NCBI GenBank assembly: GCA_946004305.1
Contig: CAMFZJ010000003.1
Span: 1 to 26,069, forward strand
Source: an uncultured Clostridia bacterium
GTDB lineage: Bacteria > Bacillota > Clostridia > Oscillospirales > Acutalibacteraceae
Length of the DNA stretch: 26,069 nt
Direction: 5' to 3'
Below are positions 7,640 to 14,656 of the stretch, one piece after another (position 1 is the stretch's first letter; every line of letters begins with the position of its first letter). The notes beneath the pieces were generated by a model. That model worked only from the letters and a program-made list of their open reading frames with translations, was not told the DNA's origin and searched no databases. A program made the translations under genes and the position numbers.

Positions 7640-8374
7640 TTACATTGCTATTCCGCCGTCAACACGGATAACTTCACCTGTTACATAGGCTGCTGCATCA
7701 CTGCACAAAAACTCTACCACATTTGCAACATCCTCAGGCTTTCCACGTCTTTTCATAGGAATAGACGAAGCGATTTCATCTTTGATTTTGTCAGATAAAG
7801 CCTGTGTCATAGCAGTATCAATATAGCCCGGTGCAACTGCATTTACAGTTACATTCCTTGCAGCAAGTTCCCTAGCAACCGACTTTGTTACACCGATTAA
7901 GCCTGCTTTAGACGCTGAATAGTTTGCCTGTCCTGCATTACCGTTCAGGCCAACAATTGAAGCCATATTAACGATTCGACCGCTTCTCTGACGCATAAAG
8001 GGCTTATATGTATGCTTAATCATATTAAAGGCACCTTTAAGGTTTACATTGATTACTGCGTCAAAATCACTTTCCTCCATATTGAGGACAAGCTTGTCTC
8101 TGCATATACCGGCATTATTTACAAGAATATCGATTTTTCCGAATTCAGCAATAATCTCCTTTACCACATTGCCGCTTGCTTCAAAGTCGCTTACATCACA
8201 GTCGTAAGCCTTTACCTTAACGCCGATTCTCCCAATAAGCTCAAGGGCATCTTCCTTTGGACCTAAGCCTACAAGTGCAATATCTGCACCGCCTTTAGCA
8301 AGCTTCTCTGCAACAGCCATACCAATTCCGCTGTATCCTCCTGTTACAACTGCAACTTTACCTTCAAAATTCAT
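7640..8374 (-). CDS. fabG: 3-oxoacyl-ACP reductase
   Basis: FabG reduces 3-oxoacyl-ACP to 3-hydroxyacyl-ACP with NADPH. The start is ATG at 8374 with AAGGAG upstream; the longer frame from TTG at 8392 overlaps fabD and is less likely. The 244-residue short-chain dehydrogenase shows the cofactor loop TGGYSGIG (12-19), NNAG, the catalytic Asn111, Ser139, Tyr152 and Lys156 (YSASK), and the C-terminal YVTGEVIRVDGG. Length and motifs are standard. It lies 11 nt after fabD and 17 nt before fabF, so it belongs to the single operon. Confidence 0.96.
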   Translation of the reverse strand: MNFEGKVAVVTGGYSGIGMAVAEKLAKGGADIALVGLGPKEDALELIGRIGVKVKAYDCDVSDFEASGNVVKEIIAEFGKIDILVNNAGICRDKLVLNMEESDFDAVINVNLKGAFNMIKHTYKPFMRQRSGRIVNMASIVGLNGNAGQANYSASKAGLIGVTKSVARELAARNVTVNAVAPGYIDTAMTQALSDKIKDEIASSIPMKRRGKPEDVANVVEFLCSDAAAYVTGEVIRVDGGIAM

Positions 8375-8385
8375 AGCTTTCTCCT

Positions 8386-9288
8386 TTAACAATCTAAAGC
8401 TTCAAGGTCACTTAGATTTTCAACCTTTACAGCCTTTATATCACCGTTAATTCTCTTTACCAAGCCTGTGAGTGTTTTACCCACACCAACCTCGATAATA
8501 GTATCAACGCCGTCCTCTGCCATATTTTCAACTATTGTCTGCCACCTTACGGGATTTTCTACCTGTGCTTTTACCAAAGCCTTGAAATCACCCTCATAAG
8601 GTTTTGCTGTATAGTTTGAATACACAGGAATCTCAGGAGCATTAAAGTCAACATCTGACATATACTCCATAAGTCCCTCAGCAGCTTCAGACATAAAGGG
8701 TGAGTGGAACGCTCCGCTTACTGCAAGACGCTTTGCCCTACCCTTAACATTTGAAAATGCTTCAATTAATTTATCTACGTTATCTTCCTTTGTTGCTACA
8801 ACTGTCTGTGCAGGACTGTTGTAGTTTACAGGATATGTATCTTCAAATTCCCAACAGATTTTTTCGATTTCCTCTGACGAAAGCTTCATTACAGCAAGCA
8901 TTGCTCCGGGATTTGCTTTTGCAGCCTTATCCATAAGCTCTCCACGCTTGCACACAAGCTTAAAGGCTTCTTCGTCACTTAACATTCCGCTGAATGCAAG
9001 GGCTGCAATTTCACCAAGAGAGAATCCGGAAACACAATCTATTTTGATTCCTTTTTCTGCAACTGCTCTGGCTACCGCAAGGTCAACGGTAAATACACAG
9101 GGCTGTGTATTAACTGTTACCGAAAGTTCCTTTGCGTCTGCTGTAAAACATTGAGCAGACGTACCTTCTCTTAAGCTGTCAGCCATATCAAAAACTGCCT
9201 TTGCAGCTTTTGAATTTTCACATATTTCTTTGCCCATACCTGTGTACTGAGCGCCCTGTCCTGAAAAGACTAAAGCTACTTTACCCAT
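8386..9288 (-). CDS. fabD: Malonyl-CoA:ACP transacylase
   Basis: FabD moves malonyl from CoA to acyl carrier protein. The 300-residue alpha/beta hydrolase-like protein has FSGQGAQYTGMG (8-19), the nucleophile Ser90 in GFSLGE, Arg115 (CKRGELM) that binds the malonyl carboxylate, and His195 (GAFHSPFM). The residue before the nucleophile is Phe instead of the textbook His (GHSxGE), a substitution I believe is seen in other Clostridia and not expected to abolish activity. Its ATG lies inside the end of fabK (13-nt overlap), which implies translational coupling. Both neighbours belong to the same pathway. Confidence 0.95.
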   Translation of the reverse strand: MGKVALVFSGQGAQYTGMGKEICENSKAAKAVFDMADSLREGTSAQCFTADAKELSVTVNTQPCVFTVDLAVARAVAEKGIKIDCVSGFSLGEIAALAFSGMLSDEEAFKLVCKRGELMDKAAKANPGAMLAVMKLSSEEIEKICWEFEDTYPVNYNSPAQTVVATKEDNVDKLIEAFSNVKGRAKRLAVSGAFHSPFMSEAAEGLMEYMSDVDFNAPEIPVYSNYTAKPYEGDFKALVKAQVENPVRWQTIVENMAEDGVDTIIEVGVGKTLTGLVKRINGDIKAVKVENLSDLEALDC

Positions 9289-10226
9289 TTATCAGCACCA
9301 CCTAAAACCTTTTCGGCATTAACGAATAAATCTTCAATTATATCTTTACAAGGTTCTTCCTTAGTTACCATTGACGCAACCTGTCCTGCCAGAACACAAC
9401 CGTTCTTAACGTCACCTTCTCTGGCAGCAAGCCTTAATACGCCTGCACCCATTGCTTCAAGCTCCTCATCGGAAACCTCTGATGAGTTATACTCAGCCTT
9501 TGTATATTCACGAGTGTAGCTGCCCTTGATACATCTGACCGGATGTCCCAGTCTTTTGCCTGTAACAACTGTGTCAATATCCTTAGCTTTCAGAATTTTA
9601 TCCTTATATGCCTGAGAAATTGTACATTCCTCTGCAACCAAAAAACGTGTTCCTACCTGCACACCAACTGCACCAAGCATAAAGCAGGCTGCAACCTGTC
9701 TGCCGTCTGCAATACCGCCGGCTGCAATTACAGGAATATTTACTGCGTCAACAACCTGGGGAACAAGAGCCATTGTTGTTAGTTCTCCAACATGACCACC
9801 GCTTTCGCCGCCCTCTGCAATTACTGCAAAAGCACCCAGCTTTTCCATACGCTTTGCAAGTGCTGTTGATGGTACAACCGGAATAACCTTGATTCCTGCT
9901 TCAAGCCATTTTTCCATATACTTTCCGGGATTACCTGCACCTGTTGTTACAACCTTGATTCCTTCCTCAATAACAACATCTGATACTTCGTCAGCAAAGG
10001 GACTCATCAACATAATATTTACGCCGAAGGGCTTGTCTGTAAGCTCCTTACACTTTCTGATTTCTTCTCTTAGCTGTTCGCCGTTTGAATTCATTGCGGC
10101 AATAAGTCCAAGACCGCCTGCGTTGCTTACTGCGGAAGCAAGGCTTGCATCTGCAACCCAAGCCATACCGCCCTGAAAAATAGGATACTGAATTGAAAGC
10201 TGCTCATTGATTACTGTTGAAATCAT
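9276..10226 (-). CDS. fabK: Enoyl-ACP reductase II (FMN-dependent)
   Basis: FabK reduces trans-2-enoyl-ACP, the last step of each elongation cycle, using FMN and NAD(P)H. The 316-residue TIM-barrel protein of the nitronate-monooxygenase superfamily begins PIFQGGMAWVADASLA and has the AEGGESGGHVG loop with His145, IPVIAAGGIADGRQVAA and GVQVGTRFLVAEE, all of the FabK type. FabK enzymes are unrelated to FabI and typically insensitive to triclosan. A ribosome-binding site (AAAGGA) lies about 8 nt before the ATG. The stop of a possible 22-codon leader ORF overlaps this ATG. First structural gene of the fab-acc operon. Since it heads a complete fab cluster, a role as nitronate monooxygenase is unlikely. 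Confidence 0.95.
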   Translation of the reverse strand: MISTVINEQLSIQYPIFQGGMAWVADASLASAVSNAGGLGLIAAMNSNGEQLREEIRKCKELTDKPFGVNIMLMSPFADEVSDVVIEEGIKVVTTGAGNPGKYMEKWLEAGIKVIPVVPSTALAKRMEKLGAFAVIAEGGESGGHVGELTTMALVPQVVDAVNIPVIAAGGIADGRQVAACFMLGAVGVQVGTRFLVAEECTISQAYKDKILKAKDIDTVVTGKRLGHPVRCIKGSYTREYTKAEYNSSEVSDEELEAMGAGVLRLAAREGDVKNGCVLAGQVASMVTKEEPCKDIIEDLFVNAEKVLGGADKWVK

Positions 10227-10291
10227 ATGTATAATCCTTTCTGTGGGGCTTTACTAAATTTAAAGTGACAGTTGCACATAAACTTTAGCAT
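10223..10291 (-). CDS. Candidate 22-codon leader ORF overlapping the fabK start
   Basis: An ATG at 10291 follows GGAGG (3-nt spacing, shorter than ideal) on the minus strand and opens a 22-codon frame beginning MLKFMCNCHFKF. Its TGA stop overlaps the fabK ATG as ATGA. It lies within the leader downstream of the predicted promoter. The arrangement suggests a translated leader coupled to fabK. The peptide has no recognisable domain, and chance cannot be excluded. Confidence 0.35.
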   Translation of the reverse strand: MLKFMCNCHFKFSKAPQKGLYI

Positions 10292-10327
10292 ATACCTCCA
10301 CAAATAAATATTCACATTATCGTAACA

Positions 10328-10357
10328 ATTTTACTACAAAAGCGTATTAATTGTCAA
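10328..10357 (-). promoter_or_regulatory. Sigma-A-type promoter of the fab-acc operon
   Basis: On the minus strand a perfect TTGACA (10352-10357), an 18-nt spacer and TAAAAT (10328-10333). Transcription would start near 10321, giving a leader of about 95 nt before fabK. Confidence 0.75.
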
Positions 10358-10395
10358 TGGCAAAATGGAACATTAAGGATTATTCCTAACCAATA

Positions 10396-10418
10396 TTGTA
10401 CAATAAAAAATTGTACAA
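10396..10418. promoter_or_regulatory. Twin TTGTACAA palindromes upstream of the fab promoter
   Basis: Two identical 8-bp palindromes TTGTACAA at 10396-10403 and 10411-10418, centres 15 bp apart, separated by an A-rich spacer. They lie about 39-61 bp upstream of the -35 hexamer, in the 215-bp gap between the BofC-like gene and fabK. They look like a dimeric regulator's operator. The regulator is not encoded in the window. Confidence 0.4.
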
Positions 10419-10441
10419 ACCTGGAATATTCAGCCCTTTGC

Positions 10442-10774
10442 TTAGCTACAGAAATCCTCCAAAATACTTCTTAGCTCATCTCTGCTTTTTGCTACTATTC
10501 CCTTTTTAAGCTTCTTTTGGTCCTCCTTTGGCAACATAGAAATAAGAGTATCTGTTTTCCACAGCACCTCTTTGTTACTATCCGCTACGACAATTAGTCC
10601 CTTTTCGGTTTTTACAATATAGCTTTCCTCTAAAGCCGCAAATTGAACTTCACTTTCTGTTACGGAAGCGACCTGACTTGCAGCTGCTTTTTCCTCTGAG
10701 GCTATGGCAATAAAGGCTGAAACTGCGAAGAGAATATAAACTATTATTCCGGTAATAATAACAAGCTTTTTCAT
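10442..10774 (-). CDS. Small membrane-anchored protein with BofC C-terminal-like domain
   Basis: The 110-residue protein has a Lys-start hydrophobic N-terminal anchor or signal (about residues 4-26), a short Ala/Ser/Glu-rich linker, and a C-terminal domain of about 60 residues: SYIVKTEKGLIVVADS, then LPKEDQKKLKKGIVAKSRDELRSILEDFCS. The pattern YxVKxxxGxIxV ... SLPKxDQxxLxxGI ... SxEELxxxLEDY is the one I associate with the BofC_C domain, which in Bacillus BofC takes part in sigma-K checkpoint control during sporulation. Many non-Bacillus Clostridia proteins carry this domain alone, so a sporulation role here is not established. GAGG precedes the ATG by 7 nt. The gene is transcribed towards the fab operon promoter and has no clear terminator. 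Confidence 0.65.
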   Translation of the reverse strand: MKKLVIITGIIVYILFAVSAFIAIASEEKAAASQVASVTESEVQFAALEESYIVKTEKGLIVVADSNKEVLWKTDTLISMLPKEDQKKLKKGIVAKSRDELRSILEDFCS

Positions 10775-10933
10775 TTTTATACCTCAAAACATTAAATAAA
10801 GTATTCTATACAACTTTATTTTTTACAGTTTTATCGGTAATATTCATATTTTTTTCTGAATTTACACTGTGTTTTTCTATGACTTTTTTAAAGAAAAATG
10901 CCTTAAAAGGTTTATTTTTTTCTATAATAATGT

Positions 10934-10939
10934 TATAAT
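10934..10939 (+). promoter_or_regulatory. Candidate -10 element for the penicillin-binding protein operon
   Basis: A perfect TATAAT at 10934-10939, 79 nt upstream of the ATG; a second TATAAT-like copy lies at 10923-10928. No good -35 hexamer is present 17 nt upstream (TTTATT). The transcript would begin with a small hairpin and T run at 10950-10970. Confidence 0.45.
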
Positions 10940-10949
10940 AACGGAGTAT

Positions 10950-10970
10950 AGTGCGTTACTGCACTTTTTT
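10950..10970 (+). promoter_or_regulatory. Possible attenuator hairpin in the PBP leader
   Basis: AGTGC (10950-10954), a 6-nt loop and GCACT (10961-10965), followed by an uninterrupted T run to 10970. It sits between the -10 element and the ATG, so it could end some transcripts early. The stem is only 5 bp, so this is weak. Confidence 0.25.
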
Positions 10971-11017
10971 GATTTTGAAATATTGTTGATATTTAGAAGT
11001 ATTAAGGAGATTATCCT

Positions 11018-13354
11018 ATGCGTGAAACAGATATTAGTAAGTTTTCTGAACGTGAAGAAGATAATTTTGAATATGAAAATCCTGTCAAAAGAGTTTTTAA
11101 AGCCATAGGTCGTGGACTGTTTACAGTATTTATGGTTTTTGTTGCCGCAGGAATAATTGTCGGTGCATCGCTTGCAATCTACATAGGCGGAATTGCTGCA
11201 GAGCCAACAGGAATTGACCTGAGAGCAAAGGAAATTAATCAGACCAGCTTTATCTATGTAAAAAATAACAAGGGTAATTTCAAAAAATATCAGGCTCTAT
11301 ATTCAACTGAAAATCGTGTTTGGGTAGCATATAACAAAATTCCTAAATATATGGGTGATGCTGTTATTGCTATTGAGGACAAGCGTTTCAATGAACATAA
11401 GGGTGTTGACTGGACAAGAACTGCCGGTGCTATTTTTAACCTTTCATCAGGGCAAGCAAGCTACGGCGGTTCAACCATTACACAACAGCTTATTAAAAAT
11501 ATTACCGATGACAACGAGGTTTCGCTCAATCGTAAAATCAGGGAAATTGTTAAGGCTTTAAAGTTGGAAACAGAGTACACCAAGGACGAAATTCTCGAGG
11601 CTTATCTTAATGTTGTAAACTTTGGAAGCAATTGTCAGGGTGTTCAGGCTGCGGCAAATCTTTATTTTGGCAAAAATATTGATGAATGTTCTATTGCCGA
11701 GTGTGCCGCTATTGCCGGTATTACTCAGAATCCAAGCAAATACAACCCTCTTTATTATCCTGAAAACAACAAGGAAAGACGTGAAACCGTTTTGGCAGAA
11801 ATGTTTGACCAGGATAAGATTACCGAAGCCGAGTACAACGAAGCTATGAAAGAGTCCTCAGATATGAAATTTGTGGGCTTTAAGAAAAGCAACAGAAAAA
11901 ACATCAAAAGCAAGGTTCAAAACTGGTATATTGATGAGCTTTACTATGATTTACAAAGGGATTTAGCTCAGTATTATAACATAAGCGAAAAGGCCGCTTC
12001 TGATAAGATTTATACCGAAGGCTTGAAAATTTATTGTGCTATGGACACTGACGCCCAAAGCTACCTTGAAAATGCTGCTGTTAATATTAACAAGGCTTAT
12101 GACCCTAATATGCAATGTGCGGCAACAATGGTTGGTATGGACGGCAGAATTATTGCCACAGTAGGTTCTTCAATTCAGAAAAATTCCAACCTGCTTTTTG
12201 ACCGTGCTACAATGTCAACTCTACAGCCCGGTTCTTCAATTAAGCCTGTAGTTGTTTATCCATATGCCATCGAAAAGAAAAAGCTTTACTACAGCTCTGT
12301 TGTAAAGGACGAGCCTTTGCCAAAGTACAAGGTCGTAAACGGACAGCTTGTTGCCGGTCCGAACAACTGGTACAGAGGATACAAGGGCAATATGCTTTTA
12401 ACTGATGCAATCGAGTGGTCTGCAAACGCAACTGCGGCTCAGGTTATGAATATGATTTACCCTGAAAATGCTTACGAACAGGCTGTTACACTACAGGGCT
12501 TTGCTCACCTAAAGGAAGCTGACAAGGTAAATGCCGGCGGACTGTCAATCGGTGGTCTTAACGGCGGTGTTACAGTAAGAGAAATGGCTGCAACCTTTAC
12601 TTATATGGGTAACGGCGGTTTATACTTCAAGCCATACACCTACTATTATGTAACTGATGCTGACGATAATATTATTATTGACAACAGAGATACAATTCCT
12701 TTGCAGTCATATTCTCAGGAAACTGCTTACATTATGAACAGATTGCTTCACTACAACATTACCTATTGTGCTCATACTAATGCTGCATACTCAAGAGTTG
12801 CAGGTTGGGATATTGTAGGCAAGACAGGTACAACTGATGAAGACAAAGACTCTTGGTTCTGTGGTCTTAGCCCATATGCTTCACTTGCTGTATGGACGGG
12901 CTTTGACTCACCTAAGACAATTTCTATTACCGGTCAGCGTACTGCTACCACACTTTTCTCTGATGTAATGGGACATTACTTAAGTGATAAAAAGCCTAAG
13001 GAATATACTAAGCCTCCTACAATTATTGAGGCAAACTTCAATCCGTCAAACGGACAAACCTACAATGTAGGCAATGCTACGGAGGGTAAATACATCGGAT
13101 ACTACACAGAAGACAATATGCCAACAAAGAGTTCAGGAGTATATGTAGATTACTATGCTGACGGCTATAGCGGTTCAGGAGGCGGAAGTTCCGGTATACA
13201 GGCTGCTACAAGCCATTCCGATGAAGGTTCTGAAAGCGGTGGCACAGAGCCTGCAACTTCCGTTGAAAATGCAACGGACATTGCTCCAACTGAAATAGCA
13301 ACTCAGGTTGAAACTGCGGCGGCTACGGTTGTTGCTACTCAAGCTGAGGAATAG
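11018..13354 (+). CDS. ponA: Class A penicillin-binding protein (bifunctional transglycosylase/transpeptidase)
   Basis: Polymerises lipid II into glycan strands and cross-links them at the outer face of the membrane. The ATG at 11018 has AAGGAGA 7-13 nt upstream. The 778-residue protein has a cytoplasmic N-terminus of about 32 residues, one transmembrane helix (33-57), and a GT51 domain with catalytic Glu120 in EDKRF and GGSTITQQ (150-157). The penicillin-binding transpeptidase domain has SSIK (Ser406, Lys409), SAN (468-470) and KTGT (602-605). The C-terminal 70 residues are a Gly/Ser then Thr/Ala/Glu-rich low-complexity tail, which may thread the wall. All catalytic motifs are present. Followed after 39 nt by homoserine dehydrogenase with no terminator visible, so the two are probably co-transcribed. 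The choice among class A names (ponA, mrcA, pbpF) is conventional. Confidence 0.95.
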   Translation: MRETDISKFSEREEDNFEYENPVKRVFKAIGRGLFTVFMVFVAAGIIVGASLAIYIGGIAAEPTGIDLRAKEINQTSFIYVKNNKGNFKKYQALYSTENRVWVAYNKIPKYMGDAVIAIEDKRFNEHKGVDWTRTAGAIFNLSSGQASYGGSTITQQLIKNITDDNEVSLNRKIREIVKALKLETEYTKDEILEAYLNVVNFGSNCQGVQAAANLYFGKNIDECSIAECAAIAGITQNPSKYNPLYYPENNKERRETVLAEMFDQDKITEAEYNEAMKESSDMKFVGFKKSNRKNIKSKVQNWYIDELYYDLQRDLAQYYNISEKAASDKIYTEGLKIYCAMDTDAQSYLENAAVNINKAYDPNMQCAATMVGMDGRIIATVGSSIQKNSNLLFDRATMSTLQPGSSIKPVVVYPYAIEKKKLYYSSVVKDEPLPKYKVVNGQLVAGPNNWYRGYKGNMLLTDAIEWSANATAAQVMNMIYPENAYEQAVTLQGFAHLKEADKVNAGGLSIGGLNGGVTVREMAATFTYMGNGGLYFKPYTYYYVTDADDNIIIDNRDTIPLQSYSQETAYIMNRLLHYNITYCAHTNAAYSRVAGWDIVGKTGTTDEDKDSWFCGLSPYASLAVWTGFDSPKTISITGQRTATTLFSDVMGHYLSDKKPKEYTKPPTIIEANFNPSNGQTYNVGNATEGKYIGYYTEDNMPTKSSGVYVDYYADGYSGSGGGSSGIQAATSHSDEGSESGGTEPATSVENATDIAPTEIATQVETAAATVVATQAEE

Positions 13355-13393
13355 AAAATACAGATACATATTAATTTTATGGAGGAATAGATA

Positions 13394-14638
13394 ATGATAT
13401 CAGTAGCAATTATGGGACATGGTGTTGTAGGCTCAGGCGTTGCCGAGATTATCACAACACACAAAAACAAGCTTTTCTCAAGTATCGGCGAAGAAGTTTA
13501 TATCAAGCATATTCTTGATTTGCGTGAATTTCCCGACTCTCCTCTTGCTGACAGATTTACAAAGAATTTTGACGACATTCTTAATGACGTTGAGGTAAGA
13601 GTGGTAGCTGAAGTTATGGGCGGAATCAATCCTGCCTATGATTACACTAAAAAGCTTTTAAAAGCAGGCAAAAGCGTAGTAACCTCTAACAAGGAGCTTG
13701 TAGCTGCTAAGGGTGCAGAGCTTCTTGCTATTGCTAAAGAAAATAATGCTAACTTTCTTTTTGAGGCTTCTGTTGGCGGCGGTATTCCCATTATCCGTCC
13801 TATGAATCAGTGCCTTGTTGCAAACAATGTTAAAGAGGTTGCAGGTATTCTAAACGGAACTACAAACTTCATTCTAACAAAAATGATTGATGAGGGAATG
13901 AATTTTGATACAGCCCTCAAGCTTGCTCAGGACTTGGGCTTTGCAGAACGTAATCCTGAGGCTGACGTTGAAGGACATGACGCATGCCGCAAAATATGTA
14001 TCCTTGCTTCACTTGCTTTTGGCAAGCACGTTTACCCTGATAATGTACATACTGAAGGCATTACAAAAATCACTCTTGATGATGTTAAATATGCTTCTGC
14101 ATACAAAAGCGTTATCAAGCTAATAGGTAAGGTTAAGATACTTGATGACGGCAAGATGGATATTCTTGTTGCACCAATGTTGATTCCTAAAAAGAGCCAG
14201 CTTGCAAATATTGACTACGAGTTTAACGGCATTATGGTAAGGGGTGACTGCACAGGGGATGTAGTATTCTACGGCAAGGGTGCAGGCAAGCTTCCAACTG
14301 CTTCTGCTGTTGTTGCTGATATTATTGACTGCTGCAAACACCTTAAAACCAGAAAGTATCTGTTCTGGGCTGATGGAACAAACGACAGTATTCTGCCATA
14401 TAATGAATCAGAGACTGCTGTTTACCTAAGACTTTCTGCTGAAAGTAAAGATAATGCAATTGCAAAGGCTAAGGAAGTATTCGGCGATGTTACAGTAATT
14501 GAGCCAAAGGAAGAAATTGCACAAACAGTTGCAGTAGTTACACCTGTTCTTAAAATTCAGGAAATCGAAAGTAAAGCTTCTGCTCTTGAAAGCAGTGGTA
14601 TAAATGTATTATCAAAAATCAGAATTGGTGATTTATAA
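13394..14638 (+). CDS. hom: Homoserine dehydrogenase with C-terminal ACT domain
   Basis: Reduces aspartate semialdehyde to homoserine, the entry to threonine and methionine. The 414-residue protein has the nucleotide loop GHGVVGSG (8-15), SNKELVAAKG, the catalytic-domain block EASVGGGIPIIRP, GILNGTTNFIL and ADVEGHDACRK with the expected Asp and Lys. From about residue 345 a regulatory ACT domain follows (VYLRLSAESK ... ALESSGINVLSKIRIGDL), suggesting feedback inhibition by threonine. Length is normal for the monofunctional Gram-positive type. GGAGG precedes the ATG. It lies directly before aspartate kinase (18-nt gap) in the same orientation, so the first and third enzymes of the pathway are made together. 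Confidence 0.97.
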   Translation: MISVAIMGHGVVGSGVAEIITTHKNKLFSSIGEEVYIKHILDLREFPDSPLADRFTKNFDDILNDVEVRVVAEVMGGINPAYDYTKKLLKAGKSVVTSNKELVAAKGAELLAIAKENNANFLFEASVGGGIPIIRPMNQCLVANNVKEVAGILNGTTNFILTKMIDEGMNFDTALKLAQDLGFAERNPEADVEGHDACRKICILASLAFGKHVYPDNVHTEGITKITLDDVKYASAYKSVIKLIGKVKILDDGKMDILVAPMLIPKKSQLANIDYEFNGIMVRGDCTGDVVFYGKGAGKLPTASAVVADIIDCCKHLKTRKYLFWADGTNDSILPYNESETAVYLRLSAESKDNAIAKAKEVFGDVTVIEPKEEIAQTVAVVTPVLKIQEIESKASALESSGINVLSKIRIGDL

Positions 14639-14656
14639 TTTTGGAGGAGTAATCAA

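Noticed and set aside
8375..8392. N-terminal extension of FabG from TTG at 8392
   Set aside because: It would overlap fabD and bypass the AAGGAG site that positions the ATG at 8374.
10395..10420. Terminator for the BofC-like gene
   Set aside because: The paired TTGTACAA can form a hairpin, but no T run follows its exit on the minus strand. An operator is more likely.
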